Source of the DNA: Bifidobacterium samirii
GTDB taxonomy: Bacteria > Actinomycetota > Actinomycetes > Actinomycetales > Bifidobacteriaceae
DNA: 64,000 bases
Reading direction: 5' to 3'
NCBI RefSeq assembly: GCF_003952945.1
Contig: NZ_QXGK01000001.1
Span: 62,001-126,000 of the forward strand
Shown: piece after piece, positions 32,798-43,331 of the stretch
Position numbering within the stretch: the first letter of the stretch is position 1
How the letters are laid out: each line of letters begins with the position of its first letter
Made by a program: the position numbers and the translations under genes
The notes under the pieces: generated by a model
Databases searched by the model: none
Told to the model about the DNA's origin: nothing
Seen by the model: the letters and a program-made list of their open reading frames with translations, nothing else

Positions 32798-34477
32798 CTA
32801 CAGGCGGGCGAGGTCGTCGACGAACGTGTCGATGGCGGCTCGCGCCTCGGCCATGTCGTCGGGCGTGTTGACGACGACGGCGAACACGAGCGTGCCGCCG
32901 GCCAGTCGGGTCACGGTGCCGGCCATCGACGTGACCTCGCCCAGGCTGCCGGTCTTGACGCGCAGCAGTCCGGCGGTGTCGTCGGCGACGGCGCGCGTGG
33001 CGGCGGTGCCGACGAGGCCGGGGATCGACAGTCCTTCGGCGGCGGCCGCGGCGCCGGCGGCGGTGAGGTTGCGCGCCTGGACGGCGGCGAGTGTGGAAAC
33101 GCGCACCTTCGACCCGGTGGACAGGCCGGAGCAGTCGGCCATGGTCAGGCCGGTCAGGTCGATGCCGAGCGACGTGAGGGTCTTGCGTACGGCCGCGACG
33201 CCGCCCTGCGGACTGTTCGCCTCGCCGGTGGCGAGTGCGGTGAGGCGGCCGAACTCCTCGGCGAGCGTGTTGTCGGAGTGGCGCATCGTGAACGCCATGA
33301 TCTCGCTCAGCGTGGCGGATTCGACGGCGGCGATGGGGCTGGCGTCGGCGGGCGCGCTGCCGGACGCGGGGCTGCCGTCCACGGTGATGCCGGCGGCGGC
33401 GAGCAGCGTGGCGAACGTGTCGGCGGCGTCGAGGGCGGGCGTCTGGCTGAGCGTCGGGTAGGCGTGGAACAGGTCGGGGTCGGCGGGTTCGGCGCCGCCC
33501 CATTGGCGGCCGCCGTCGACGGCGAGCGCGCTGACGGCCGTGTAGTACAGATTGTCGGGGTTGTTGTCGGCGACGGTGGCCGGGTAGCGGTCGGTGCCGA
33601 ACAGCGTGTCGTCGTAGACGAGGCGCACGGTGCCGATGCCGCGTTGGGCGAGCGCCGTGGCGGTGTCGCGGGCGAGGGTGGCGAGTCCGGCGCGGCCGTT
33701 GACGTGGCTCGGGTCGGATTCGCCGGCGGACAGGAGCATGTCGCCGTTGCCTTTGAGGGTGAGCGTGGGGGTGGCCGTGCCCTGCGTCAGGTAGGTTTCG
33801 GTGGCGAGCGTGGAGCCCATGTCGAGCGTGGACGCGGCGGCGAGCGCGGTGAGCGTCTTGAGCGTGGACGCGGGTTCGCGCGGCGTGTCGGCGGCGTGGG
33901 AGGCGAGCGTCGCGCCGGTGCGGTCGGTGACGACGACGGACCAGTCGTCGCCGACGCCGTCGGTCGCACCGAACGCGTCGACGAGCCGTTGGACGGCGGC
34001 CGCGTCGGGTGCGGCCGCGTCGTCGGCTTCGGCGACGATGCCGGCGCCGCGCACGGTGCGTGCGGCGGGCACGTCGCGGCGGGCGACCGGGTCGAGGGTG
34101 AGCGGGCCGGGCAGGATGCCGGCGATGTCGCCCAGCGCGTAGCCGACGGCGAGCGCGACGACGAGCGTCGCCGACAGGATGATCGTCAGCGTGCGGCGTC
34201 TGGCGGCGCGGCGGCGCAGGTCGCGCCGCGTGCCGGGCATCGTCAGCGGCACGATCACGTCGTCGTCATCGGCCGGGCCGAAGGCGGCTGCGCCGACGGA
34301 TGACGCACCGCCGTCAGCGGGCCTGTCGGCGGAACGTGCGTCGTCGCCGGTCGTCACGTCGCGGGATGACGGGTCCGGGGATGCGGTGCCGGCGGCCGGC
34401 ACCGTCCCGGACATCGCGTCGGACGCCGTCGCGCCTTCCATCGTCGCGTCATCCATGTGTTCGCCGTGCTCCGGCAT
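32798..34477 (-). CDS. dacB: D-Ala-D-Ala carboxypeptidase/endopeptidase, PBP4 family
   Basis: 559 residues, GGGAGGGG upstream of ATG. A ~95-residue acidic cytoplasmic N-terminus leads to one membrane anchor (LTIILSATLVVALAVGYALG). The peptidase S13 domain shows SxxK as PASTLKTL, SxN as RHSDN and KTG as VKTGSLGEV, all intact. Between SxxK and SxN lies the large inserted region typical of PBP4. It trims peptide stems or cross-links in peptidoglycan. It is 41 bp upstream of tilS on the same strand. Confidence 0.93.
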   Translation of the reverse strand: MPEHGEHMDDATMEGATASDAMSGTVPAAGTASPDPSSRDVTTGDDARSADRPADGGASSVGAAAFGPADDDDVIVPLTMPGTRRDLRRRAARRRTLTIILSATLVVALAVGYALGDIAGILPGPLTLDPVARRDVPAARTVRGAGIVAEADDAAAPDAAAVQRLVDAFGATDGVGDDWSVVVTDRTGATLASHAADTPREPASTLKTLTALAAASTLDMGSTLATETYLTQGTATPTLTLKGNGDMLLSAGESDPSHVNGRAGLATLARDTATALAQRGIGTVRLVYDDTLFGTDRYPATVADNNPDNLYYTAVSALAVDGGRQWGGAEPADPDLFHAYPTLSQTPALDAADTFATLLAAAGITVDGSPASGSAPADASPIAAVESATLSEIMAFTMRHSDNTLAEEFGRLTALATGEANSPQGGVAAVRKTLTSLGIDLTGLTMADCSGLSTGSKVRVSTLAAVQARNLTAAGAAAAAEGLSIPGLVGTAATRAVADDTAGLLRVKTGSLGEVTSMAGTVTRLAGGTLVFAVVVNTPDDMAEARAAIDTFVDDLARL

Positions 34478-34512
34478 ATGCCCCTCCCGAACCGGGCGGC
34501 CCGGGCGGGCCG

Positions 34513-36185
34513 CTACTGCTGCAGCGACGCGAACGATTCGAGGTTCCTCATGACCGCCAGCATGCGCGCGTCCAACAGCTTACCGCCCAGCCACGTCCCG
34601 AGCGCCGCGACGGCCGCGCCGTTGAGCAGCGATACGGGGATCAGCGCCCCGTACCAGTCGAAGATCGCGCCGGTGAACAGCATCGCGAGCGCCGTGATGC
34701 CGGTGGGTGCGAGCAGCAGGATGCCGCCGATCATGTAGATGAGCGGGAAGAACCCCTGGGCGAGCGCGCGGCCCTGCGGCGACGAGAACGGCTTGTCCAT
34801 CGACGGCACCGGGTACATGAGCGTGCACGACGTGATCTCGGCCATGCCCAGGCCGCACAGGCCCGCGTCGATGCCGATCGCGGCGCACAGGGCGCCGATG
34901 AGCAGCCGGTCCGGGCGCGCCCAGTCGCCGGTGACGACGGCGATCACGACGAACAGGATGAGCATGTAGGCGACGATGATGCCCGTGTAGACGCGCACGC
35001 GGCCGATGCGGTCGGTCACGCCGTCCACGCCGCAGATGACCTGCATCGCGAATCCGCGGCCGTCGTAGGCGACGCCGTTGCTTTCGGTGATGCTCATCAC
35101 CCAGCCGCAGAACGGCAGCGCGACCCACATCGCCATCGGCTCGCCGACGGCGTGCGCCTGGAAGGCGAAGATCGCGGCGAAGAACAGCGGCATGGCGAAC
35201 AGCATCGCCTGCCTCGGGTCGCGGCGCAGGAACGTGAGCAGGCGGGCGGAGACGGCGCCGGACGGCGAGTCGGGCATCCACGCGAACGCGCCCACGCCCT
35301 TGGTCTTCACCGCGCCGCCGCCCGCGCCGGCGGTGAGCCGGTCGCGGCGCAGACACCATACGCCGATCAGATAGCATGCGACCCACGTGGCGGCGAGCAG
35401 GACCAGCCGCCCGGCCAGCGCGCCCCACGCGCCGGCGGCCGCGTCGAACGGCAGCTGGTAGGCGGCGCCCAGCGGCGTCCACGCGAGGATGGACACGCCG
35501 CGCGCCATGCCGGCGATCGCGTCGGCGAGGTCCATGCCGTCGTCGATGCCCGCGCTGAGCGCGATCGACGGCACCTGGAACAGGGCGACGAATAGCAGCA
35601 CGGTGACCATGTAGAACACGTTCCGGCCGCGCCGCGTGTTGACGAGCGTCGTCGCGGCGGCGATGAGCGCCTTGGCGATGCTCATCATCGTCAGGACGGC
35701 GACCGGCGCGGCGACGACGCCGGCGACGACCGCGGCCGCGCCCATCCTCCGGTAGGCGCCCGCCCATGCGAGCAGGGACAGGACGCCGCAGATCGCCGGC
35801 AGTCCGCTCAGACCGGCCAGCAGCAGGCCGAACTGGAGCCGGTGGTCGGGGATGCCGTACAGGGCGAACTTGCGCGGGTTCATCGTGGAGCCTTCGCCCA
35901 GCAGCATCAGCTGCACGAATGCGATGAACACCGTGGCGAGCGTGCCGGCGAGCACGACGCCGACGTGCAGCAGGCCGCCCGCGCCCAGCAGCGGCAGGGT
36001 CGGACCGTCGGGGATTGTCAGTTCCGCCGGCAACGAGCCGACGTCGATCGCCGCGCGGGCGAACATGATGACCGTGCCGGCGGCGAGCGCCAGCGCGATC
36101 ACGTAGCCGACGGTCTGCCATACGGATTTGCGCAGCGCCGCCCAGGTCAGCGCCCAGCGCAGGCGCACGAGGATCAGGGCCGCGC

Positions 36186-36189
<4 letters not shown>
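34513..36189 (-). CDS. ABC transporter permease
   Basis: 558 residues with 12 or more hydrophobic helices, including GYVIALALAAGTVIMFARAA, LLLLAPTGITALAMLF and several long Ala/Val-rich stretches. No substrate-binding motif. Charged cytoplasmic loops (LRRDPRQA, PDRLLIG) resemble ABC-2 exporter permeases. It overlaps the ATPase gene by 4 bases (ATGA), so the pair forms one exporter. The substrate is unknown. Confidence 0.85.
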
Positions 36190-37298
<1,109 letters not shown>

Positions 37299-37351
37299 GG
37301 CTCCACCGTACCATGCGCGACCACGGGACGCCCCCGCCGGCGTCTCCGGCG

Positions 37352-37586
37352 CCGTCGCAACCCGCACACCACCCACCGATCCCATACGAATCCCGACGCA
37401 ACACACGCCCCCCAGCGTCGCAACCCGTACAGGATTCCCAACTCATAAACGAATCCCGACGCAACGCACGGCCGGAGCGTCGCAAACCGTACAGGATTCC
37501 CAGTCCGTGAACGGATTACGACGCAAAGCACGTCTCCAGCGTCGCAAACCGTACAGAAGCGCCCGCCCGTGAACGGATTGCGACGC
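37352..37586. repeat. R1 palindrome array, locus 3 (62-bp period)
   Basis: Left arms start at 37385, 37448, 37510 and 37572 (spacing 63, 62, 62) and read from TACGAATCCCGACGC to AACGGATTGCGACGC. Right arms GCGTCGCAAACCG or similar follow the first three, and GTACAGGATTCCC recurs in two linkers. A decayed right arm near 37352 suggests a fifth unit. The array fills the space between the ABC ATPase start and the glycosyltransferase stop. Confidence 0.9.
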
Positions 37587-37615
37587 AGCGCCGGCGTTCC
37601 GCCGAACGCCGGACG

Positions 37616-38839
37616 TCAGCCCTTATGGGCGATGGGCTTCCACTGGGCCTTGGCGAAGATCGCCTGGAACGAGATCGGGATGTAGCTGGCCATGTAGATC
37701 GGGAAGCTCAGCACGTACGCGAACAGCTCCTTGTTCGTCGCGCCGATCTGGTCGCGTTCCACGATGATCGTCAGCGCGGCGAGCGCCATCATCGTCACGA
37801 CGGCCGTCACCAGGCTCGACGTCCATCCGCCAGCCCAGCTCAGCTGGCTCTGCCAGGTGACGAATCCGAACGCGGCGAACAGGACGCCCATGATCACGCG
37901 GATCACGGCGAGCACGGTGAACGGGCACAGCAGCAGCGTGAAGTCGACGGCGGAGAAGTCGCGTTCGCGCACGGCGCGTTTGATGAGCGCCGGACCGTAG
38001 TAGCGGAACACCTGCAGGAAGCCCTTGCTCCAGCGCAGGCGCTGACGCCAGCTCTGCTGGAACGTGACCGGCTGCTCGTCGTACAGGATCGCGGTGCCGC
38101 AGTAGCCGATGCGGTCGCCGTGCAGCAGCGAGTCCATCGTGAATTCGAGGTCCTCGGTGAGCAGGTGGAACTTCCAGCCGTTGTTGCGCTTCATCACCTC
38201 GCGCGAGAACATGAAGCCGGTGCCGCCCACGTGGCAGCTGTTGCCGAGCCACATGCGCGAGGCGCTCAGGAAGCGCGATTCGCGGATGAACCACAGCGCC
38301 GAACCGCTCGACACCCAGTTGTCGGACAGGTTGACCGAGTTGCGGTAGCTGGTGAGGATGCGGAAGCCTGCCTGGAACGCCTTGTTCATCTCCTCGAAGT
38401 AGCGGCGGTCGAGCTTGTTGTCCGCGTCGAACACGAAGAACGCGTCGTAGCGGTCCGACGCGCCGGTCTCGTTCATGTGGTCGAGCAGGTAGGTGAGCGC
38501 GTACCCCTTGCCGATGAGCTCCTTGTTGAAGCGTTCGACGACGTGGCAGCCCTTGGCGCGGGCCACGTCGGCGGTGTGGTCGTCGCAGTTGTCGGCGACG
38601 AGCCATATGTCGATGAGAGCGCTCGGGTACGTCTGCGTCTGGATGCAGTCGATGAGGTTGGAGATGACGTTCTCCTCGTTGCGCGCCGAGATGAGGACCG
38701 CGTAATGGCGGTCCATCGGCGCGTCGGGGAACGTGACCGGCTTGGCGAACAGGGAGATCACGACGCACAGCGCCTGATAGCCGATGCCGACGGCGCCGAT
38801 GACCGCGAGCATCAGATCGAGGATCGACAGCAGTACCAT
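37616..38839 (-). CDS. Membrane glycosyltransferase, GT2 (processive type)
   Basis: 407 residues. An N-terminal membrane helix (LDLMLAVIGAVGIGYQALCVVI) precedes a GT-A domain with ISARNEEN, VADNCDDHT, the metal-binding FVFDADNKLD, and the acceptor/processivity motif QRLRWSKGF (QxxRW). Three or more C-terminal helices form the membrane channel region. This is the arrangement of hyaluronan/cellulose-type synthases and of PgaC. It probably polymerises or extends a cell-surface polysaccharide; the sugar is unknown. Its ATG shares one base with the stop of the AI-2E-type permease gene (TGATG). Confidence 0.9.
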   Translation of the reverse strand: MVLLSILDLMLAVIGAVGIGYQALCVVISLFAKPVTFPDAPMDRHYAVLISARNEENVISNLIDCIQTQTYPSALIDIWLVADNCDDHTADVARAKGCHVVERFNKELIGKGYALTYLLDHMNETGASDRYDAFFVFDADNKLDRRYFEEMNKAFQAGFRILTSYRNSVNLSDNWVSSGSALWFIRESRFLSASRMWLGNSCHVGGTGFMFSREVMKRNNGWKFHLLTEDLEFTMDSLLHGDRIGYCGTAILYDEQPVTFQQSWRQRLRWSKGFLQVFRYYGPALIKRAVRERDFSAVDFTLLLCPFTVLAVIRVIMGVLFAAFGFVTWQSQLSWAGGWTSSLVTAVVTMMALAALTIIVERDQIGATNKELFAYVLSFPIYMASYIPISFQAIFAKAQWKPIAHKG

Positions 38840-40473
38840 CAGCGCCAGCCGCTCCTCGGATTGTCGGATGCGCGGCGTGCGGCCGCGTCGCCGCCATCCG
38901 TCGGACGCGCGGCCGAGGCCGGGGCCGCCGGTGAGGACGGTGCCGCAGGATCGTCGGACGTCGGATGATCGTCGTCCGCGGCAGAATCGCCGGCCGTCGG
39001 ATGGCCGCCGTCGGCCGCCGGATCGGCGACGCCGGACAGACCGGCCAGTCCGGCCGGCGCGTGCGCGTCGTCGGCGCGCACCGACGGGAACGCGACGCCC
39101 TGCGGGATGGCGACGGTCTGCGAGTCGTCGAGTTCCTGCGACGTCGGCATGTGCGGCGCGTGCTGCGGCGCCGACGGATCGTCGTGCGACGGCGTCATGT
39201 ACACCTGCTCGGCCAGATGCTGCAGCTCCTCGCTGGCGCTGACGCGGGCGCTCGACCCGCGCACCGCGCGCGGCATGTGCTCGCCGATGCGGCTGATCTG
39301 CTCGCCGATCGCCTCCGCGCCCTCCACGACCTTCGACTTGCTCGTCGGATCCGGGTCGCGCATGAGCGGCGAGTCGACCAGCTCGTAGCGCTTCGTGTAC
39401 ACCTTGAAGATCGCCTGCAGGCTCGCCGTGACCGGCAGCGCGAGGAACGCGCCCAGCGCGCCGAACACGGAGCCGAACACCAGCACCGACAGGAACGCGA
39501 CCGCCGGATTGAGGTCCATCGTGCGTTCCGAGATCTTCGGCGACAGGATCAGGTTCTCGAACTGCTGGTAGACGGTGATGAACACGAGCACGCCCACCGC
39601 GTACGCGACGCCGTTCGACCCCCAGGCGAACACGACCGGCAGCGCGCCGCCGATGTACGTGCCGACCGTCGGGATGAACTGCGAGACGATGCCGCAGAAC
39701 AGGGCCAGCGGCAGCCAGTACGGCACGTGGATGATCTCGAGGAACACGGCCGTGCACGCCGCGTTGATCAGTGCCAGGATCGACCGGGAGAACAGGAAGC
39801 CGGAGATCTGGTCCTGCACGATCGTCCACGCGAGCAGGAAGCGGCGCTGCTGCGTCTGCCCCATCCACTGGCACAGCGAACGGCGCAGCTTCGGGCCGGC
39901 CGCCGACAGATAGTAGGTGACCATGACCACGGTCAGCATGTCGAGCAGCGCGCTGAACGCGCCCATCGTGGTGCTCAGCGCCTGGCCGGCGAAATCGGTC
40001 ACCCACGACGTCTGGATGCTGTTGACGATCTCGAAGCCGAGGTCGTTGATCTCCGGCAGCCGGAACGTGGTGTACTGGTCGACCGCCTCGCGGATCTGCT
40101 CGTACAGGGCCGGCATGCCCTTGACCATCGAGATCATCTGCTGGACGAACATGCTGCCGAATAGCGTGAACAGCGCGCCGACCACCACGGCCAGCGATAC
40201 GAGGCTCACCGCGGCCGCCGCGCCGCGCTTCCAGCCGTGGCGCACCAATGCCACGACCATCGGCTCGATCGCGAGCGCGATGAACAGCGAGATCACCACG
40301 TCGAGGACGATGCCGTCGATGCGCCCCCACGAATTCCACACGAAATACGCCAGGAACGCGGCGATCACCACGTACAGCAATCCCCGTCCCCACCATTCGG
40401 GAGGCCTGCGCGGGTCGCCCTTCGCGGGGAACACCGAGCCGAAATCGATTCTCTGATCGTCCTGTTGCGTCAT
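38839..40473 (-). CDS. AI-2E family transporter
   Basis: 544 residues from ATG at 40473. About eight helices in the typical AI-2E/PerM/UPF0118 arrangement, with the conserved GALPVVFAWGSNGVAYAVGV and NLILSPKISERTMDLNP region and LGAFLALPVTA near the end of the membrane part. The last ~170 residues are hydrophilic, rich in Asp, Ala, Pro and Ser. Family members transport small signals or act as cation antiporters; the role here is open. It is coupled to the downstream glycosyltransferase by a one-base overlap. Confidence 0.88.
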   Translation of the reverse strand: MTQQDDQRIDFGSVFPAKGDPRRPPEWWGRGLLYVVIAAFLAYFVWNSWGRIDGIVLDVVISLFIALAIEPMVVALVRHGWKRGAAAAVSLVSLAVVVGALFTLFGSMFVQQMISMVKGMPALYEQIREAVDQYTTFRLPEINDLGFEIVNSIQTSWVTDFAGQALSTTMGAFSALLDMLTVVMVTYYLSAAGPKLRRSLCQWMGQTQQRRFLLAWTIVQDQISGFLFSRSILALINAACTAVFLEIIHVPYWLPLALFCGIVSQFIPTVGTYIGGALPVVFAWGSNGVAYAVGVLVFITVYQQFENLILSPKISERTMDLNPAVAFLSVLVFGSVFGALGAFLALPVTASLQAIFKVYTKRYELVDSPLMRDPDPTSKSKVVEGAEAIGEQISRIGEHMPRAVRGSSARVSASEELQHLAEQVYMTPSHDDPSAPQHAPHMPTSQELDDSQTVAIPQGVAFPSVRADDAHAPAGLAGLSGVADPAADGGHPTAGDSAADDDHPTSDDPAAPSSPAAPASAARPTDGGDAAARRASDNPRSGWR

Positions 40474-40514
40474 GAGGCACCATTCTAGTACCCGGCCCGC
40501 GGCCGGGATCGTGT

Positions 40515-41522
40515 TCACTCCTGCGAGGATTCCGCGGCGGGCGCGTCGGCCGGCGCTGCCACCGCGTCGGCGGCGGGCGCGTCGGCGTCGACGGCGGGTG
40601 CGGCGGCTTCATCGAACGCGACGGCATCATCGGAACCGGCGCGCGCGTCTAGGTCGAACTCGCGGCGCGCCAGCTCCATCTGCTCGCGGAACCACACCTG
40701 TTCGGCCGGGTTGACGTCCTGCACGGCCAGCAGCTTCTGGTACACCGGATAGAGCGCGTGCAGCCACGGGTACATCGCGTACAGGCGGCGTTCGGAGCGA
40801 TGCTCGCGCCAATGGTTCGGATGCGCCTCGAACGTGTTGCGGAAGCGCTTCATGTACCGGTGGAACGAGCGGAACGACGTGTCCATGCGCCGCGCGGAGA
40901 TGCCGCACACCATGCGCTGCGAGTACACGGTCTTCAGGCCCTTGCCCAGCAGGTGCAGCGACACGTCGATGTCCTCGTGCATCACGTCGCTGCGGTCCTG
41001 GCAGACCTCGCCGGCGATGGCGTGCCAGGCGCTCGCCCGCAGCGCCATGTTCGAGCCGAACAGCAGCACCTCGTTGCCGTCGGCGCGGTACGTGTGACGG
41101 CGGATGTGGTCGTCGCCGCGCAGGCCGACGCGCTTGCCGGGCATGTCGTAGTACATGACGGGTCCGGTGGCGCCCATCGCGTCCGGATCTCCGGTGAAGA
41201 TGCCGGAGACGACCTCCACCCAGTCGGGTTTGAGCATGCAGTCGGCGTCGATGCGGCCGAGCACGTCGCCGGTGGCGGCGTTCAGTCCGTAGTCGCGGGT
41301 GGGGATGAGCCCCTGTTCGGCGTCCTGGTGCAGCAGTCGGACCGGCGCGCCGGGATGGTCGGCGATGTAGCGTTCCACGACGGCGACGGTGTCGTCGGTC
41401 GACCGGTTGTCGACGACGATCACCTCATACGGTGCGACGGTCTGCCGGAGCGCGTTGTTCAGACAGTCGACGATGCGCTCCTGTTCGTTCCATGCGGGGA
41501 TGACGATCGAAACATTCAGCAT
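40515..41522 (-). CDS. Glycosyltransferase family 2
   Basis: 335 residues from ATG at 41522. GT-A domain at the N-terminus: VSIVIPAWNEQERI, VIVVDNRSTDDT, the metal-binding GRIDADCMLKPDW, and a later VMHEDIDVSLHL that fits the catalytic acidic motif. No membrane helix. The C-terminal ~60 residues are Ala/Asp/Glu-rich. It is upstream of the AI-2E and processive GT genes on the same strand (42 bp gap), so a shared role in surface glycan synthesis is plausible. Confidence 0.88.
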   Translation of the reverse strand: MLNVSIVIPAWNEQERIVDCLNNALRQTVAPYEVIVVDNRSTDDTVAVVERYIADHPGAPVRLLHQDAEQGLIPTRDYGLNAATGDVLGRIDADCMLKPDWVEVVSGIFTGDPDAMGATGPVMYYDMPGKRVGLRGDDHIRRHTYRADGNEVLLFGSNMALRASAWHAIAGEVCQDRSDVMHEDIDVSLHLLGKGLKTVYSQRMVCGISARRMDTSFRSFHRYMKRFRNTFEAHPNHWREHRSERRLYAMYPWLHALYPVYQKLLAVQDVNPAEQVWFREQMELARREFDLDARAGSDDAVAFDEAAAPAVDADAPAADAVAAPADAPAAESSQE

Positions 41523-41628
41523 ATTTCCAGCATAGCGGGGCGCGGCCCCGTTCCCGCGGACCGAACCCTCATGCGCCCCCGATTCCTCCCCTGATTCCCG
41601 CGCCTCCTCCACCGGCTCCCGCACTCGT

Positions 41629-41866
41629 GCGTGACCTGAGTCCGAGTACCCAGATGATGCTCGGACTCAGGTCACGCGAATAGGTGGGCCCGCGTGACCG
41701 GAGTCCGAGAACCTCGGGAATCCCCGGAATCAAGTCACGCGAACCGCCCCATCTGCGTGACCAAAGCCCGAGTAGACGGCCGATCCTCGGACTCCGGTCA
41801 CGCAAACCGCCCCACCTGCGTGACCAAAGTCCGAGAACCCAGCCAATCCTCGGACTCCGGTCACGC
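41629..41866. repeat. R2 palindrome array, locus 1 (63-bp period)
   Basis: Four units of 49 nt start at 41629, 41692, 41755 and 41818, exactly 63 bp apart, with 14-nt linkers. Each has the left arm GCGTGACCTGAGTCCGAG (or variants), a 13-nt loop and the right arm CTCGGACTCAGGTCACGC. The linkers are also similar (GAACCGCCCCATCT, AAACCGCCCCACCT). It lies between fucO and a glycosyltransferase gene. Confidence 0.93.
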
Positions 41867-41872
41867 AAAACG

Positions 41873-41906
41873 GCGTCCCCCGCTCCGGAATCGGAACGGG
41901 GGACGC
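41873..41906. terminator. Hairpin 3' of fucO
   Basis: Stem GCGTCCCCCG / CGGGGGACGC with a 14-nt loop that can itself pair (TCCGGAATCGGA), about 80 bp beyond the fucO stop and directly abutting the R2 array. Confidence 0.6.
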
Positions 41907-41987
41907 GCGGGAATCATCGGATGCGCCGGACCGGACGGCGGGCCGAGGCGAAGGCCCCGGTCATGCCGGCCGGCCCGGCGGCATCGG

Positions 41988-43139
41988 TCACATCAGCGAC
42001 TTGTAGATCGCGAGGATGTCCTCCTCGGTGGCCTGACGCGGGTTGCCCGGGGTGCACACGTCGGCGAACGCGTCGTGGGCCAGGCCCTCCAGGTCGGCCT
42101 CGGTGGCGCCCACCTCGGAGATGGTGGTCGGGTTGCCCAGTTCGACGGTCAGGTCGTGCACCGCCTTGACGGCCGCGTCGCGCACGGTCTCCAGGTCGTC
42201 GGTGTACGCGCCCTCGACGCCGAACGCGTCGGCGATGTCACGGTACTTCTCTCCGGTGTACTCCTTGTTGTACTCCATGACCGGAGCCAGCAGGATGCCG
42301 TTGGCGACGCCGTGCGCCACGTTGAGGCGGCCGCCCAGCGGGTGCGCCATGCCGTGCACCAGGCCCAGGCCGACGTTCGAGTAGGCCATGCCGGTGATGT
42401 AGGACGCGTACGCCATCTGCTCGCCGGCCGGCACGTCGCCCTCGGCGGACTTGGCGAGGTTCTTGGCAATCATGCGGATCGTCTGCATCGACAGGCAGTC
42501 GGACAGGCTCCACGCGCCCGGCGTGATGTAGCCCTCGATCGCGTGGGTCAGGGCGTCCAGACCGGTGGCGACCTTCAGGCCGCGCGGCATCGAGTCGGTC
42601 AGGTCCGGGTCGACGAACGCGACGATCGGGATGTCGTGCGGGTCGACGGCCACGAACTTGCGCTTGTTGGCCGTGTCGGTGACCACGTAGTTGATGGTCG
42701 TCTCGGAAGCGGTGCCGGCGGTGGTCGGCACGCCGAAGATCGGCACGGACGGGTTCTTCGTGTCGGCCACGCCCTCCAGCGACAGCACGTCGGCGAACTC
42801 CGGGTTGGCGGTGATGATGCCGATGCCCTTGCAGGTGTCCTGCGGGGAACCGCCGCCCAGGCCGATCAGGAAGTCGGCGCCGGATTCGGCGAACTTGGCG
42901 ACGCCGTCCTGGATGCACTCGACCGGCGGGTTCGGCTTGACGTTGTCGAAGATCTCGTACGGCATATCGGCCGCGTCGAGCACGTCGGTGACCTTCTTGA
43001 CGGTTCCGGTCTCCAGCAGCACCGGGTCGGTGACGATGAACGCCTTGGTGAAGCCGTGCGCCTTGGCGACGCCCGGGATCTCCTGGATGGCGCCGCGGCC
43101 GAAATACGCGGTCTGGTTGAAGATCATGCGATAGACCAT
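41988..43139 (-). CDS. fucO: Lactaldehyde reductase / iron-containing alcohol dehydrogenase
   Basis: 383 residues, AAGGAGAAC upstream of ATG at 43139. Group III (iron) alcohol dehydrogenase: NAD-binding GLGGGSPQDTCKG, TTAGTASETT, and metal ligands in GLDALTHAIEGY and the HGMAHPLGG...HGVANG segment. The N-terminus FNQTAYFGRGAI and full length match FucO closely. It reduces L-lactaldehyde from fucose or rhamnose breakdown to 1,2-propanediol, re-oxidising NADH. Other fucose genes are not in the window. Confidence 0.93.
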   Translation of the reverse strand: MVYRMIFNQTAYFGRGAIQEIPGVAKAHGFTKAFIVTDPVLLETGTVKKVTDVLDAADMPYEIFDNVKPNPPVECIQDGVAKFAESGADFLIGLGGGSPQDTCKGIGIITANPEFADVLSLEGVADTKNPSVPIFGVPTTAGTASETTINYVVTDTANKRKFVAVDPHDIPIVAFVDPDLTDSMPRGLKVATGLDALTHAIEGYITPGAWSLSDCLSMQTIRMIAKNLAKSAEGDVPAGEQMAYASYITGMAYSNVGLGLVHGMAHPLGGRLNVAHGVANGILLAPVMEYNKEYTGEKYRDIADAFGVEGAYTDDLETVRDAAVKAVHDLTVELGNPTTISEVGATEADLEGLAHDAFADVCTPGNPRQATEEDILAIYKSLM

Positions 43140-43331
43140 ACTGGTTCTCCTTCGAAACAGTGACTGCGGGGCTCGCGCCCCTACGCCTTCGTTGCGTTGA
43201 CGGTTCCTTATCGTACGCCGGTTCCTGAGAACACGCCGGCAATCCGGCTGGAGAGTCGCCGGGAACCGGCGGCGACGACTCGGCCACGCCCGCGCACGCC
43301 GTCGACGGCCGGCGCGGGCGGTCATCGAACG

